NCBI GenBank assembly: GCA_948567375.1
Contig: OX419759.1
Span: 13,112,744 to 13,176,743, forward strand
Direction: 5' to 3'
DNA: 64,000 bases
Source of the DNA: Lunularia cruciata
Lineage: Eukaryota > Streptophyta > Marchantiopsida > Lunulariales > Lunulariaceae
The notes below the pieces were generated by a model. It was not told where the DNA came from and did not search any database. It saw only the letters and a list, made by a program, of their open reading frames with translations. Below are positions 1-12,846 of the stretch, in pieces. A program made the translations under genes and the position numbers. Positions within the stretch are counted from its first letter, which is position 1; every line of letters begins with the position of its first letter.

Positions 1-3000
1 AGTTAGTTTTGGAATTGAACTGTGCCATAGCGCTGTAAAGTTTCTCACCTCAGGTGTATGTCCATTTTTTCTCATCTCTCCCCCTGCATGGTGTACAATC
101 ATATCTGAAAGAAATGCCTCGTCGAGCAGTGTATCGTCCTGAAGGCAATTTGTAAGTTAGCAAATAACGTTATGAATGTGGCGGACTGTAGACGAGCGTA
201 CAATGTCGTTATTTCATGGAAGGATCTTACAGCTGCTGTCGTCCCCTTTTCGATATGAAGCGGAAACATCTTGATCTGCCTTCGAAGCTTTCTCTTTTGG
301 ACAACTGACTTCTATATATAGACAAATTCACTTACGAGTAGATTGGACATGCATATGGAAAATGAGCATGTCTTGAGTGTTCATGATAATACATGAGACA
401 GAACATAAATTAACAAGTAAGAATAACTGGAAAAATATGTCTGGTGAACTTAATCGAGTAAGTAAATTTCCAATGAGGCCAATTGCAAAGAAACGAACAT
501 ATGTACATTCTGCTTCCCTTTGCTGTTTAGCGTATCAAAACTTGCAGTTTAGCGTACCCTTTACTTCCCTTTGCTATCTAGTGTATCTGTCTTTTCCATA
601 GTGTTACCTCTTTCTCGCAGTCCTTTGCATAGAATTCTAAATTTCGGTGGTTTATTAGCCTGTCAGCCTTATGTTATTGTCAATTTGTTTCAAATATGCG
701 TTTGCCTCAAGTTACATACGATGCAGCCTACGTTGTGTATTTCTCACTATTCTAGCATTTTGAATCATGTATTTCTGGCTTACCAATCATTTACACTTCA
801 TGAATTCTAGATAACCCGTTCCCAGATCGGCTTCTGTTCTGGTAACGGCTTTTGTTCTCGTATACGAATATGTACATTAAAGCGGACATAGGCACGAGTA
901 CTAATTATCACCCACATCCAATTTACAGTTATCATCAATGACAGTGTACCACTACACTTCATAGTACCTTACTGTTTGCCTTCATCTACCACTACCTGTC
1001 TGACAACAATGGGTGGTCGAAACTTGTGTACTATAGATTTAAACCAATATTTAAAGCACAGATATATGAAGAACCTAGAAGAAAATACCTCATCAAAAAC
1101 TGTGGATGGGAAATGCATATCATGATACAATATATTCTCACCGGGTAAGTATCTCAAACGCACTTGCACATGCCCAAAGTTGTCAAGAGATAATACTTCC
1201 AAAGAGAAACAAACCAAGAAAGGTAAGATTGTGTAGTACAATTTTCAAACATATGATCGTAAAGAGTAGGATATTGAAACCGTCTATCATTTTTATGTCA
1301 GTACGCTCTAACAATTCGTTCTTTTCTTTTTCAAGATGAAAGACTGAAAATAACCAAATGTATATAATAATTACTAATCAAATACTTTGAAGCTCTTGCA
1401 TAAACATAACTTTATCTATTACCCCAAAATGTGATGTATTGGAATATTCAAATATATAACTGTCACAATACTTGTAAGGCTTAAAATATGTATTCTTGTC
1501 ACTAAAGAATAAAGAATAAACAAAGAAAAAAGAACTAAAGAATATCAAATTATGTTTTAATATTTAAATTTATAATCATTCTCAAAATACAGTTAAAAGC
1601 TTCAAAGTATTTATTATTGCCACTAGAGTACAAAATGAAAAACTCTATTATATATTTTTATCATAATATAGCTGTAAAATTTAAATAAATAGAGTATAGT
1701 TTTCTCAAATGCAACAATTGTTCCATCTTAGAGACCCTTGTATCTTCCCATAAAATTAAAAAATGAACTCTCATTTTTGTTGATATGATAACTACATAAT
1801 ATAGTTTTTCTTTAATGCCTTGTTAAAGTTGAGTAGGAAAATGGTTTTCTTGCATATTTATCTCTTGATGAAAGTTCTATCTTGTTGAAATTATAGATCT
1901 CCTACTTAAAGAAATAAATTAGAAGATGATAAATTTTTAGCATTTGGTCTACATTTGCACTGAGCTAGGATAAAAAGGATCCAATTACTATTGGAGAAAG
2001 AAACTTTAGTAAATTGTGGTAGATGGACATCTTAAGCAAATCGATGTTTGGCATGATCTTCTAGGATCAACTGGTTCCAATCACTTCACACACAAAATAT
2101 ATTTTTGAATATAAAATGAAAAGCTATCTTACCACTTCCTTTTAGCCTATGCTTGTTAAAATTGGCCTAAATTGAAAGAGATACACTTCATGTCAATCCA
2201 AGGTAATGAAAATATATATTATAAATCTCTTGGATACCAAGAGTACTTAGAAACCATTTGAAAAACAAACCATCATGGTTTTAATTATCAAATTCTTTTT
2301 GGATAATCTGATAAAATGAGTAATCCACCGCGCTTGGATGAGCATATTTATGTATGAAGATCAATAAGGAAAAGTGGTTCTTGGAAAGTTTCTTTAAAAC
2401 ATTCTAGAGGGGGAGTGAACTTCCTCTCCTAACTAGGATAGTTGATCTATGAGGATGAATGTGCAATGTTGTAATTGCTTGGAGAACTAACTGTAGTAAC
2501 ATTTTTCATGTCAAAAGCAAAAGATGAACTACAAGAGGAGACACTAAGTTTTGAAGAAGTACCATGATTGCTTATTATTGAAGAAATGACATCACAAAAA
2601 GAATGAGAACACAAATTTATCATCATCATGCGAAAGATTAGAATTCGTTGTGGATAAAGGAGGAAACTTAAGTACTCTCTTCTTTTTGTTTTGCTCAAGT
2701 GAAAAATTCAATTCAAGGTAAGAGAGTTAGTGAATGATCATAAATTTATAATAGAGGAGAACAAATATATAAAAATATGCTTGAGTTGGTGCAAGTGGAT
2801 TATGGAAAAGAAAATTAGTATAAAGAAGATTCAAAATTTAGTTGATAAAAAGATTTGGTGGAGCCTCATACTATATACAAAGATAAGGAGTAGAAGAAAA
2901 AATAGATTAAGGAGTACTATTAGTTATATGGTTACTAGAAGATTAAGAATCCCTATTATTAATAATGATGATGAAATCACTAGTAGTCTTATTAGGATTT

Positions 3001-5215
3001 TTAAATGGTGCCTTATTATGCAAATAATGAGGAAAAAGATGAGCAGCATGAGAACATGTTGGAGCCATAGAAGTAATTAACCATATCATCTAGATGTTGA
3101 TTAACTTGACTTTTATCATCTCAAGATGAATATTATTGAACCATATGAGTAATACTTTGACTTGACCTTGTACTTTTTGTCTATCTAAAGGAAGAAGAGA
3201 CATTTTAAGAGCTAAAATTGAGCCCATTGATAGCCTAATAGCAGACTTAGTGAATAGATCTTCATCACAAAGTAATTTACATTTAAACCTTCTTCTTATG
3301 GCCCAAACAAAATGAAAAAGATCATAATTCTTATGGATGGAAATTTGTGTCTCTCATTGGAATCAATATTTGATAATTAATCTGTTTTCAATGTATTTTT
3401 CAACTCTTGGCTATATAAATTTTACGATTTTAGTGCATTCATTAACCAAGAGGAGTCTATTATATCACTTGACCTTTAAGAATTGCTAAGATCCACTTAT
3501 CTTTGTATTATACCACAAAAGAACTACCTTAGGAATGGCAAGCATGACCCCACCTTCCAAATAAGGTTTGTACAATTCACATTAACAAGTTGTCTACAAC
3601 CTTATCTAAGAAATTGTAATTGAAAGTTTTGATTACTTCCAATTAGTACATAGATATGAGATCTTCAAGGTGAGGAAGTTAATAGCTAAATATCTAAAGC
3701 TTGCATAAGAAATTCAACCTATATATACATTAGCACAAAACTTATGTACAAATTTACAAAGGCAACAATATACCTTCTTAAATTTTTAGCTACCTCTTTA
3801 TATTGAAAAATTTGGCTCTTGTCTAAATTGATTTTGATATACTAAGATTGCAAGGGTATAGAGCATGCAACATTCGCAACTCAAAACAATCAATGTACTT
3901 CCTAAAATCTTGAATCTAAACTTGCTCAAAAGACTCCAAGTCTTTAACTAATTCTACTTTTGGATTGATATTTTAAAACTAGAGTTCATCAATCAAGAAA
4001 TAATGTCTTTTGACTTCCAACTTCCACCTACAAGTACTAACTAGCATTTTCTAATTAGTACTTGTACCACATAATCTCTTCTTCTCATGCAACCTTACAT
4101 GTTGCTTTGTAATACTATAGGGTGTATATAAGTCTTTAGTTTATTTTTTATTTGTATAAAGTTGGTTTGAGTTACATGATATTAGTAATAACAAAGTAAA
4201 AATTATCTCTAAGTTATTCTAAGTTAATAAGGAGACAGATGCAATATTTAATTTTTGGGTACTCAATAAGACTCATTATGACTTTAAATTAGATTGGACT
4301 AGACTTCTTAAGAAACTTTTTTACTAGAGTGGTACCTTGTAGAGGATTCTATACTAGATTATATTGGATTGTTCATCCATCTTGTACTTTGAATGGCCAT
4401 ATTCACTTAGTCTATGAGAGATATCAAAATCCTATGCGCTTTATTAAGTTAAGTGACTCTAGTAATAGAAATTTGTCAAAATAGGTAGATTTGACTTGCA
4501 TTGGAATAAATTTTAATTTTTAACTAGAAAAAATATAGATTCATAGGAAATATAATTAAAACCTCCCAAAAGGAGGACCTTGATGTGGCCTTTTGAGGCC
4601 AAAAAGCAATGCAAGGTCTATTGACCTATTGATCTATAACTTACTTTAGTGCAATTTAGATAAATAAATGATTCTTAAGGAATTGACCATAATAATTTTG
4701 TGAATATATAAGGAAGGGCATATGAGAGGAAAGATATCAATTCCTTGTGAGCTTGGAATGTGGAGTGAGTAAAAGGAAGTATTCTTTGTGAGTACTACCA
4801 ATATTTTCTAAGTAAAATAAAAGAGATTTTTCACTTGAAACTACAATTATTATGGTTGTTGATCATGGAATAATCTTTAAGTTTAGAGAACCTTCTTATG
4901 TGTGTGAATGAATGAACTTCTATGTTTAAAGAAAGTCTTCATATTGATGAAGTATTTCTATTTGAGTTATTTTTGAAGAGCTTTGGAATAAGAGAGTGAG
5001 TGTGTGACTTGGGAAGTGAGTAGTAGATTTCTTTTTTTATTGCTCTCCTTAAGGATGCTTAATATTGACTTAATATTTTTCTTCCAACACATAGTGTGTA
5101 TACAAATTATCACTAAATTATAAATCTTAAGATCAATATAGTGCAACTATACAAGAAAAGAAAGGTCACTCAAAATTTTGGATCAATATTTATATATAGA
5201 GTAGATCAATCAACA
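1..5215. other. AT-rich DNA without a recognisable gene
   Basis: I find no gene here that I can support. The longest open frames are under 120 codons, carry no recognisable motif and have the composition of random AT-rich sequence. Stretches such as 2440-3080 are purine-rich and could be much-decayed retrotransposon interior, but no catalytic motif survives. Nothing like an LTR pair was seen. Confidence 0.5.
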
Positions 5216-5567
5216 AGAAACTAAAATAATAGAATTTGTTTTGGTTTTAGAGATAATGGTCAAATCAAAAGAAAGTTCCCAAATTCTACTTATCATGAAG
5301 AAAGTGTTATGAGGTAGCAAATAGAGGAAGAAGTGAAGTGAGGAACCAAATGAATCTCCCTCTCAAATTAGAGGTAAGGTGATATTAAAATTTGATGTGG
5401 TTGATACTAAATATGAAAAGAGTGAGTGGTCAAATTCTAAAGATCTTAACTTGGAGTTTTTGTTACAAGAGAAAAAGAGAGTTTGTTTTGCAAAAGACAC
5501 AATATCTACTTAAAAATTTATGCTTAGCAAGGACACTCCTATGCACACTAGGAGTACTCATATTGTG
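5216..5567 (+). pseudogene. Relic of family B gag (zinc knuckle to linker)
   Basis: The nucleotide sequence runs parallel to 37410-37760 of element B, from the gag zinc knuckle through the linker that precedes the protease. In B the knuckle reads CX2CX4HX4C; here it has lost its second cysteine and its histidine and is followed by stops and small indels. It is an old fragment of the same Tat/Athila-like family, and shows that the family was present long before the young copy at 34334. No LTR or pol belonging to it was seen beside it. Confidence 0.75.
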
Positions 5568-6491
5568 ACAACCCGACAAGTATCACTTTTGTGGTAATCA
5601 ATAAGTAATCATTTGTTACCATACAGATACCAATAAAAATAGTCAAATATAAAGTTAAAGTAACAAACAATTCTTCTTGGTTGTGTCTTTAGCCTCTTGG
5701 GTAGAAACCACACCCAAAAGAGAGTAACAAGTGCTCAATTTGTACTCTTGTCACAAATTAACAACACCTTTAATCACAATTCTTCAAATCCTTTCCAAAT
5801 TGACATTGATTGTAATGATTTAGTTCTCTAAAGAAGTCTACTTCACCACAAGTGACTTTGCCTTGGAATAATGTTCCACCCCTCCATTGAAGGCACAACT
5901 TCAATCAAAGTTGCTTTGGATCAATCCAACATAGTGATCACAAATGAAAAATACTACCAATACCATGGTTTGTCAAGGCATTGCCTTGATTGCACTCCAC
6001 TCAAAATCAAACACATAAAATGGAATTAGAGCTACAAAATCCAACATCTAACATACTCAAATTGCAATGTGAACTTCTCCAAACATTCACAAACACACAC
6101 ATAGGATTGATACTTGGAATTGAGCTAAAATAACAAAGATTGAGTTATAGCACTTTGCTTACTCAACTTAAAACAAATATAATACTAAAGAACATAACAT
6201 TGAAAATTCCTCCTTTAAATAGGCATATCACTCAACAATTATCTAAACTGCCTAAACCGCTTCAATTGCTACTTTACAAATTTGTAGATCAAAGTATCAC
6301 TTCACTTCTTCATATTTACCCCTTCAAATATCAAAACTATTACTTCTAATCTGATCCAATGTCTAACTTGACTTTGGCTTCTATACCTAAATTATCTATA
6401 ATCATCTCTTGCACTTCTTTTTCCTTCACTATCAACTTTTTCTTCTATAACATCTTTTGTTTGAATTGAAATTGAATTCATAGTCCTACTA
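5568..6491. other. Unassigned AT-rich spacer
   Basis: No gene is supported. The stretch begins with TGTGACAACC, which could be an LTR start, but I found no second copy or matching end in the window, so it is left unassigned. Confidence 0.4.
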
Positions 6492-6797
6492 TGTAACAAT
6501 ATGGAGTTTAGCAACAAAGTTAGTCAAGGCTTATGAAATAAAAAATAGGCCAAATTAGCTTAGAATATTCTAGAAGTATCTAGGAAGCTACTTGCTACCT
6601 CCCAAGTATTAGGTAACATGCACGCCAAGTGGTGACTTCTAAGAGGAAGCTTCTTGAGAAGTTCTCAAAGAGCCTTGTATACTTCTTATAAATACTAAAG
6701 CCCAAGTTCATGCTAGGCATTTGGAGTTTACTTCATTCAAGAGTTCCAATGTGATATTCATTTTCCATCCTCTTATTTCTCTCCTTGGTCTTTTACA
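6492..6797 (+). repeat. Candidate 5' LTR of element A
   Basis: The segment starts TGTAACA and ends TTTTACA, giving short inverted ends of the TG...CA type, and is followed directly by a primer-binding-site-like sequence. A TATA-like CTTATAAATA lies near 6690. The 3' partner is lost, so the left boundary is an inference from the TG and the inverted end only. Confidence 0.5.
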
Positions 6798-6798
6798 T

Positions 6799-6810
6799 TG
6801 GTATAAGAAC
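6799..6810 (+). promoter_or_regulatory. Primer binding site of element A (tRNA-iMet type)
   Basis: TGGTATAAGAAC lies one base after the candidate LTR. The usual plant initiator-Met site reads TGGTATCAGAGC, so two or three positions differ. Minus-strand DNA synthesis would start here. Confidence 0.5.
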
Positions 6811-7239
6811 ACAAATAAGATAGATGGAATTTATGGACCACCAAATCCATTTTTACCAAACCATTGGGATTTTTGTGTTTGTGTACTACCCAAGCATCAT
6901 TTCATGCAATTCATCACCTCATGCTTTGGGCAAATTTCTTTAAATGCAATTAGCTTGTCCAAGAAACCCTTAATACTTTGAGTTGTAACTTATAGAGAAC
7001 AGTAGACATGCTGCATCTATGTGTTGATTTAGATAAATTGGGAGTAGTGTGATAGAGAAGTAGCCATGATGTCAATGACCAAGGTTATCAATTGCTATAC
7101 AACAACAAATTGAGCACCTTACTTGATTGTTGGATGAACAAGACCATCAACAACAAGAGAGCATAGAGAGAGTACCATTTTCAGAAGGAGAAGAACAAAT
7201 CTGATTTTCAAATCCCAGGGTATTTGATTGAAAAAATCT

Positions 7240-7910
7240 CTCTAGTGCGATGGAGAATTTTGTGTTTGATTGTGACCATTATTTTGAAGCTATATATCTT
7301 CAAGATAAATGGAAATAGATTCTTTTAGCTTCAAGCCAATTGGATAGAGTGTCAAAACTATGGCGGCAATTTTGAGTGGAGCAAGCTAAACAATAATTTG
7401 TTATGCCAATCTTGACATGGGAAGAATTCAAGTGTGCAATAATTAGACAATTTCAAGCAATAAATGCCACATAAACCGCACAAGATAAGTTTGCAAAGTT
7501 GAAGCAGATTTGTTCTATAAGAAGCTACATCACATAATTCTAGAACACCATTGTATAGATTTTAGATATATTGGATGGTGAAACTCTAGATCAATTTGTG
7601 AGAGGCTTGAAACTACAAACCAAATTGGAAGTGACTATGCAAGAGCCAAAATGCTTGAAAGAAGCAATGCAATTGGTTGAGCGCTTTGATTCCCTGGTTG
7701 CAACAACTTGGTCTTGATCTTGACCTTCACAAAATCTACCAACAAATTACATATGGGTGGAGGAGCTGGCACCAATGGAGATTGACGGCATTCATTGAAG
7801 AACACTTGGCATAACATATTGTGAAAGATTATTAAAAAATGGTGGTTACTTTTATTATTGCCAAGTTGGAAATTGAATTACTAAATGTCCACTCAAGAAT
7901 AGATGATCTT
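7240..7910 (+). pseudogene. Element A gag relic
   Basis: This would have encoded the capsid-like Gag protein. Around 7570-7700 a translated stretch reads as a retrotransposon gag domain (LDQFVRGLK, then a helix ending in QLVERFDSL). Near 7845-7895 there is a degraded CCHC knuckle in which the first cysteine and the histidine codons are changed. Several stops and shifts break the frame. Confidence 0.65.
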
Positions 7911-8025
7911 AACAAATTGCCTAAATGGAGTTTGTGGAGCACAATGATCAAGGAAACAATGAATCCCAATAGGAGATTTCAAGCCATCTATTGGGGAGTT
8001 TATTAGTTCTAATGGGATTGAATAC

Positions 8026-9274
8026 TTGACCTATTTAAATTTACTTCACTTGCAAGATATAATATTTGATCATGGTTGTAGGATTTTGGTTGATTCTAGA
8101 AGTTCAAAGAATTGCATGTCTATGCAATTAGTAGAGGAATTAATTATTTCTATCAAAGCAACAATTAAAAGTAGATTGATGATGGTGAATGGTAGAAAGG
8201 GTTTTGCATTCCGTACCTCTCATCCTGTTCAATATTCAAGATTGGAAAGATGTATTTGAAGTGTATGAGGTTTGTAGTAGCACCTCTACATTATGATGTC
8301 ATTCTAGGTTTACTTTGGCTTGAATGTCATAAGGTTCAATTTGATTGGAACCGATGACAAATTCAAGTACAACACCAAGGTAGACATTTTTGATTAGATT
8401 GTCTGGCACCTTTGAGTAAGACACCTAAGCATAATCAATTCTAAGATAGGAAGTTTGTTGAGAAAGTAGCCATAGAGTAAGCTTTGAAGGAAGATAAGTC
8501 CCAAGATAGAAATTTTGTCAATGAAGTAGCCATAGAGCAAGCTTTGGGGGAAGATACATTTATTCTTGTGGTGTGGATCAAACCAATTGCACATGGAGGA
8601 AATGAGGAGGACAAAAAGCTTCATCAAGCAATGGTTGATCAAATCGTCCAAGAATTTTTAGATGTATACTTGGATGATCTACCAAAAGGATTGCACTCCA
8701 ATTGTGGTATGCCCTTCAAGATTGAGTTATTGCCAAGAAGTACTCCAATGAGTAGACCAATCTATTGGCTCTCACCAAAGGAGTTGGATGAGCTCCAAAC
8801 AACACTAATAGAGTTGCTAGAGAAGGATTTCATATGACATAGTATATCTCCTTGGGAGCACTAGTATTATTTGTTCCAAAGAAGGATGGAGTACTTTGCT
8901 TTTTATTGATTATTGTGGCCTCAATAAAAAAACAATGAAAAATGAATTTTCCCTTGCCTTGAATTGATGACTTGCTCGATCAAATGAGTAGTGCACTATA
9001 CATCTCCAAGTTAGATCTCCAAAGCGGCTATTGGCAAATTCCCATTGATAAAGAAGATGTACAAAAGGCTACCTTTCATAGAAGGTATGGGAATTTTGAG
9101 TGGAGAGTTCTACCTTTTGGGCTCACTAATGCTCCAACAGTTTTCACGGATTACATGCATTGGATGTTGGATGGGCTATTGGATTGGTACATGGTGGTGT
9201 TATTGGATGATATTTTAATCTATAGTAAGACAAAGGCAAAACATGCAAATTATGTGCAAGAAGTCCTAAGATGA
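8026..9274 (+). pseudogene. Element A protease and reverse transcriptase relic
   Basis: The protease remnant at 8030-8390 has VDSRSSKN in place of the catalytic DSGAS-type motif and continues to a recognisable flap and HYDVILG-like end. RT follows: LDLQSGYWQI near 9010-9040, the LPFGLTNAP motif near 9110-9135 and the catalytic LLDDIL near 9200-9220 (usually FLDDIL). At least one frameshift lies near 8840-8960. The family is the gypsy type with an aspartic protease upstream of RT in one polyprotein. Confidence 0.8.
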
Positions 9275-9419
9275 CTACATAGTAGAAGTTTTATTGCAAA
9301 AAGTCAAAGTATGCCTTTTGGCAAAAGGAAGTTATCTTCTTGGATCACAAGATCTCATCAAAGGGGATCAAGATAGAAGAGTAGAAAATCAAGGCCATTA
9401 TTGATTGATCTACTCCAAA

Positions 9420-9990
9420 GTATTCTATAGAAGTATGGGCATTTAATGGATTGGTAAGTTTTTATTGATAGTTCATCCACTATTATGCTTATGTGACTAC
9501 ACCATTGACAAACCTCTTAGGGAAGAACTTGAGCTTTCAATGGACCACCAAGCACAAAGAAGAATTCTAGAAGTTGAAACATATGGTGTCTTCAAGACCT
9601 ATTCTTCAACAATATGACCCTCAACTACCTTGGATGGTTGATTATGATGCTTCCTAAATGTAATTGGAGTAGTGTTGTAACATAAATTCCCATATGGATT
9701 ACATTCGATTGCTTTTGTATCTTGCTAACTAAACACAACAAAAAGGAATTACTTTGCTCAAGATCAAGAACAATTAGGAATGGTATATGTCACCAAGGTA
9801 TGGAGGCATTATCTCTTGGAAAAACAAGTGATCATGCAAATTGATCATAAACCCTTGTTGCAGATATTACATTTGGAACACATGAAGAGTAGATATCATC
9901 AATGGGAGGAACAACTATAATTGTTTGACATCAAAATTGAGTACAAACCCAATTGGTTGCATGTCATTACCAATGCTCTATCATGACAAT
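9420..9990 (+). pseudogene. Element A RNase H relic
   Basis: This would have degraded the RNA strand of the RNA-DNA hybrid. Translated pieces such as NKPLL-like DHKPLLQ and the NALS-type end (normally ADALSR) near 9975 place it between RT and integrase. Stops and frame changes are frequent; no intact frame exceeds about 60 codons. Confidence 0.6.
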
Positions 9991-10189
9991 CTGATTTGAA
10001 GTCTCTTCATCTCATAACAGTGGCAATGACAATGGTGTCAATCAACTCCAAAATCCAAATCAAGTTTAGGTTAGCTTTACAACAAGATCCCTTTTTTCAG
10101 ATGGTACAAGGTCATATTGCAATATGCAACAAGGAGTGCAACGCCTTCTCCTTCAAGGAATGCCTTCTATTTTGTGAGAACCAGATTTT

Positions 10190-11300
10190 ATTCTAGCTAA
10201 GAGTGATCTCCAACTTGTGCATCTTCAAGAAGCCCATGACTTACCAATCGTTGGTCACATGGGTGTGGACAAGACCTTGGGTACCCTACAACACTAATGG
10301 TGGTGGCCCAACATGGCACAAGATGTTCAAGAATTTTTCCAATCTTGTGAGGGCTGCCAACGTAACAAGGCCAAAAACTAGAAACTGAGTGGACTCCTTC
10401 AACCACTTCCCATCCCATCTGCTCAAAGAGAACATGTGAGCTTAGAAGTCATCAAAACCTTGCCCAAGACAAAGCAAGGTCATACATGAATTGTGGTGTT
10501 TTTGGATAAGCTTAGTAAGCAAATCCATTTGGCACCAACCTTTGACACAATGGATGCTCCAACATTGGTCTAGATCTACTTTGACAATGGCTTCAAGCAT
10601 CATGGGATGCCTTGTGTACTCATCTTTGACTACAACTCTCATTTCACCAATTTTTTTTGGCAATCACTCCTCTAGATACTTGGCTCTAAGCTTGCTTTAT
10701 CCACAACCTATCATCCTCAAACTGATTGGAAAATTAAACATGCAAATCATACCTTAGAAAATATGCTTTATGCCTTTGTCAATGTTCACCATACCATTTG
10801 GGACAAGTGTCTTGCAATGTTGAGTTTGCCTACAACAATTCCAAACAGGCAAGCACTGGATTCTCTCCTTTCTTCCTTAATTTTGGCCACTTGTTCCATA
10901 TTTCCTTCTTGCTCTGCCTCTATCTCATGTCTCCCATACTTCTACCTTCTTGACCACCATACCTCAATCTCTACAATAAGCCAAATCTCATCTCCTTGTT
11001 GCTCAAAATTCTCAAAAACAATAATAGACCAACACTGTTGTGATCTCATTTTCCAATTTGGTAATAAGATCATGCTTTCTTCTAGAACACTACCCCTCTC
11101 ACTTGATACCCAAGTCCTTAAGCTTGCTCCTAATTGGATAGGTCTATTTGATGTCACCCAAATCATGTCTCCTATTGCTTATCAACTTGCCTTGCCTTCT
11201 CTAAATTGCAAATCTACACTATCTTTCATATTTCCCAGTTGAAACCCTTTGTTTCTAATCTATCTATCTTTTCTTCTCATGTCCAACCCCCTCTTCCCAT
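10190..11300 (+). pseudogene. Element A integrase relic
   Basis: Parts of the zinc-binding HHCC domain (near 10230-10380), the core, and the C-terminal FHISQLKPF motif (near 11225-11250) are visible in translation, spread over different frames. The region 10300-10560 is closely related to 54300-54560, so a second copy of this family exists to the right. The element breaks off exactly where the LTR of M2 begins. Confidence 0.75.
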
Positions 11301-11304
11301 CCCT

Positions 11305-11742
11305 TGTCATGCCATTTGTAGCATCGCACCTAGATTGCTTGGATTCTGGAGTAGTAATGTTGGTAGTCAAAGGTATTTTGGCAATTACTCATAGACTACT
11401 CATTGATGGTCAGATTTCATGTTTGAGGTATTGACTACATGATGGGGCCCACCGTCACTTGCACCATTCATACCATTAGGTGTGCCATCAACGGGACCGT
11501 TAGGTTGGAGACCTAGGTTGAGATTAAAGGGTATACTTTTGAAGTGCAACTTTAGAGAGTTCAATTCTTTGATGCTGAGCCTTCGAGTTCTTGGCTATGG
11601 TGGACAGAGGCCCGTAAGCGTCACATGGAGTCTCTTAGCTAGAGTGGGTGTGGCTTGATTGTAATCAGTGCCAAGTTGTTGAGTGACATATCAAGTACCA
11701 ATCTAATTGAGTGTGATTCAAGTTGAGAACAAATTGATTACA
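11305..11742 (+). repeat. 5' LTR of M2
   Basis: It begins TGTCATGCC and ends GATTACA, and aligns over its length with the LTR of M1 (45574-46024) and of M3 (59798-60245). The sharp break against the integrase of element A marks the insertion point. A target duplication cannot be checked because the 3' end is missing. Confidence 0.88.
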
Positions 11743-12523
11743 TCAAAGAAGTGAAAGTCAAAGGGAAATTGGGTGTAAGAATTGAGGGTGTTGGTGGTAT
11801 CTCCAAGCCTTGCTGATTGTTGGTAGCTCAATCATGCTTTAAATTTTCCTTAAGAGTGATTGTGTGCAAAAGCTCTTCAAATTGATATAAATTTGGTAGT
11901 GAGGCAAACAGTATGTGGAAGCGCTGGCCAAATTTGCCTAAGAATAGAGGCAATTTCAAGTAGTGGTGTTCATTTTGAGCTTAGGAAGTGAAAGTAGGAC
12001 CAATTTGGTGCAAATTGAGCTTGAAGGGCAAAATTGAAGGTAGAGTTGAGAACCCATTCCCACAAACTAGAGATTGGAAGGTCCCCATCTTTTCAATTTG
12101 CTCAAGTGGAGATTTAGCAAAGGATTTGGTGATCAACCAACTCTAGGGGTTTATGTCAGATTTACGTCAGATTTTGGCTTGAGCTGAAGAGGCTTTGCTA
12201 GATTTTGAGAGTGTTTAAAGTGGAGTGGAGATTTAGTAGAGGATTTGGCAATCAACTAACTTTAGGGATTATGTCAAATTTATGTTAGATTTTGGCTTGA
12301 GTTGAAGAAGCTTTGCCAAATTTGGAGGAGGTTTACCAAATTTAGAGAGGGTTCAAAGTGGCAAGAAGAAAGGCCTCATTTAGCATTGAGAGGCTTTGAG
12401 GCATAAGGTTGTGGGCTATGAGAGGCTATGAAGGCTTAGAAGGGCAAGCAAGCTAACTTGATGACGTGAGGCTATGTAGTTTAGAGTAGTTTTTGGTCAT
12501 TGTTTGGTAAAATCTACTAGATT

Positions 12524-12592
12524 GTGCGCAATAGGGTTTGAACCCTAAAATCTTGTCCTTAGACTAGTGCCCTAGCCAACTAGTCTACCCTC
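12524..12592 (-). other. tRNA-like sequence in the M2 leader, antisense to the element
   Basis: Read on the minus strand, TAGACTAGTTGGCTAG lines up with the box A and D-loop of ordinary eukaryotic tRNAs, and GGTTCAAACCC fits the box B consensus GWTCRANNC, at normal tRNA spacing. The same segment occurs in the M1 leader. The acceptor stem does not pair well, so it is a tRNA-derived remnant (SINE head or captured tRNA), not a working tRNA gene. Confidence 0.6.
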
Positions 12593-12846
12593 ATTTGTTG
12601 TCATGGTGATTGTTAAATTGATATCTATACACATGTAGCTTTGGCTAGGAGAGACAAATTGATCCAATTCTTGGTAATCCTGATAGCTTCACAAGTAGAT
12701 AATTCCTATAATATCAAATACCAAATTGTGGTATAGTCAATCTGGTGTTGATTTATGAGATGAATTATTTTTGTTTAGATTTCTTGTGATTGGACCCCCT
12801 CCATTCTTTGCTTCTTGTTTGTGCACCATGTTTGTGTGAGATGCCT

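Larger units (their letters stand above)
6492..11304 (+). mobile_element. Element A: decayed Ty3/gypsy, chromovirus-like, 3' end missing
   Basis: From left to right there is a short candidate LTR, a primer binding site resembling the initiator-Met type, gag, protease, RT, RNase H and integrase in the order usual for gypsy elements. All coding parts carry many stops and frameshifts. The element is cut at the integrase C-terminal domain by insertion of M2, whose LTR starts at 11305. The missing end, with any chromodomain and the 3' LTR, was not found on the far side of M2. It is among the oldest insertions in the window by decay. Confidence 0.8.

Noticed and set aside
114-157. A possible 13-codon exon (MPRRAVYRPEGNL) followed by a GTAAGT splice donor
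   Set aside because: Too short; no second exon or protein similarity that I can recognise.
2447-3080. Possible Ty1/copia RT remains
   Set aside because: No catalytic motif or polypurine tract could be found in any frame.
12524-12592. Functional tRNA gene
   Set aside because: Acceptor and anticodon stems do not pair, and the two copies differ in the anticodon loop.
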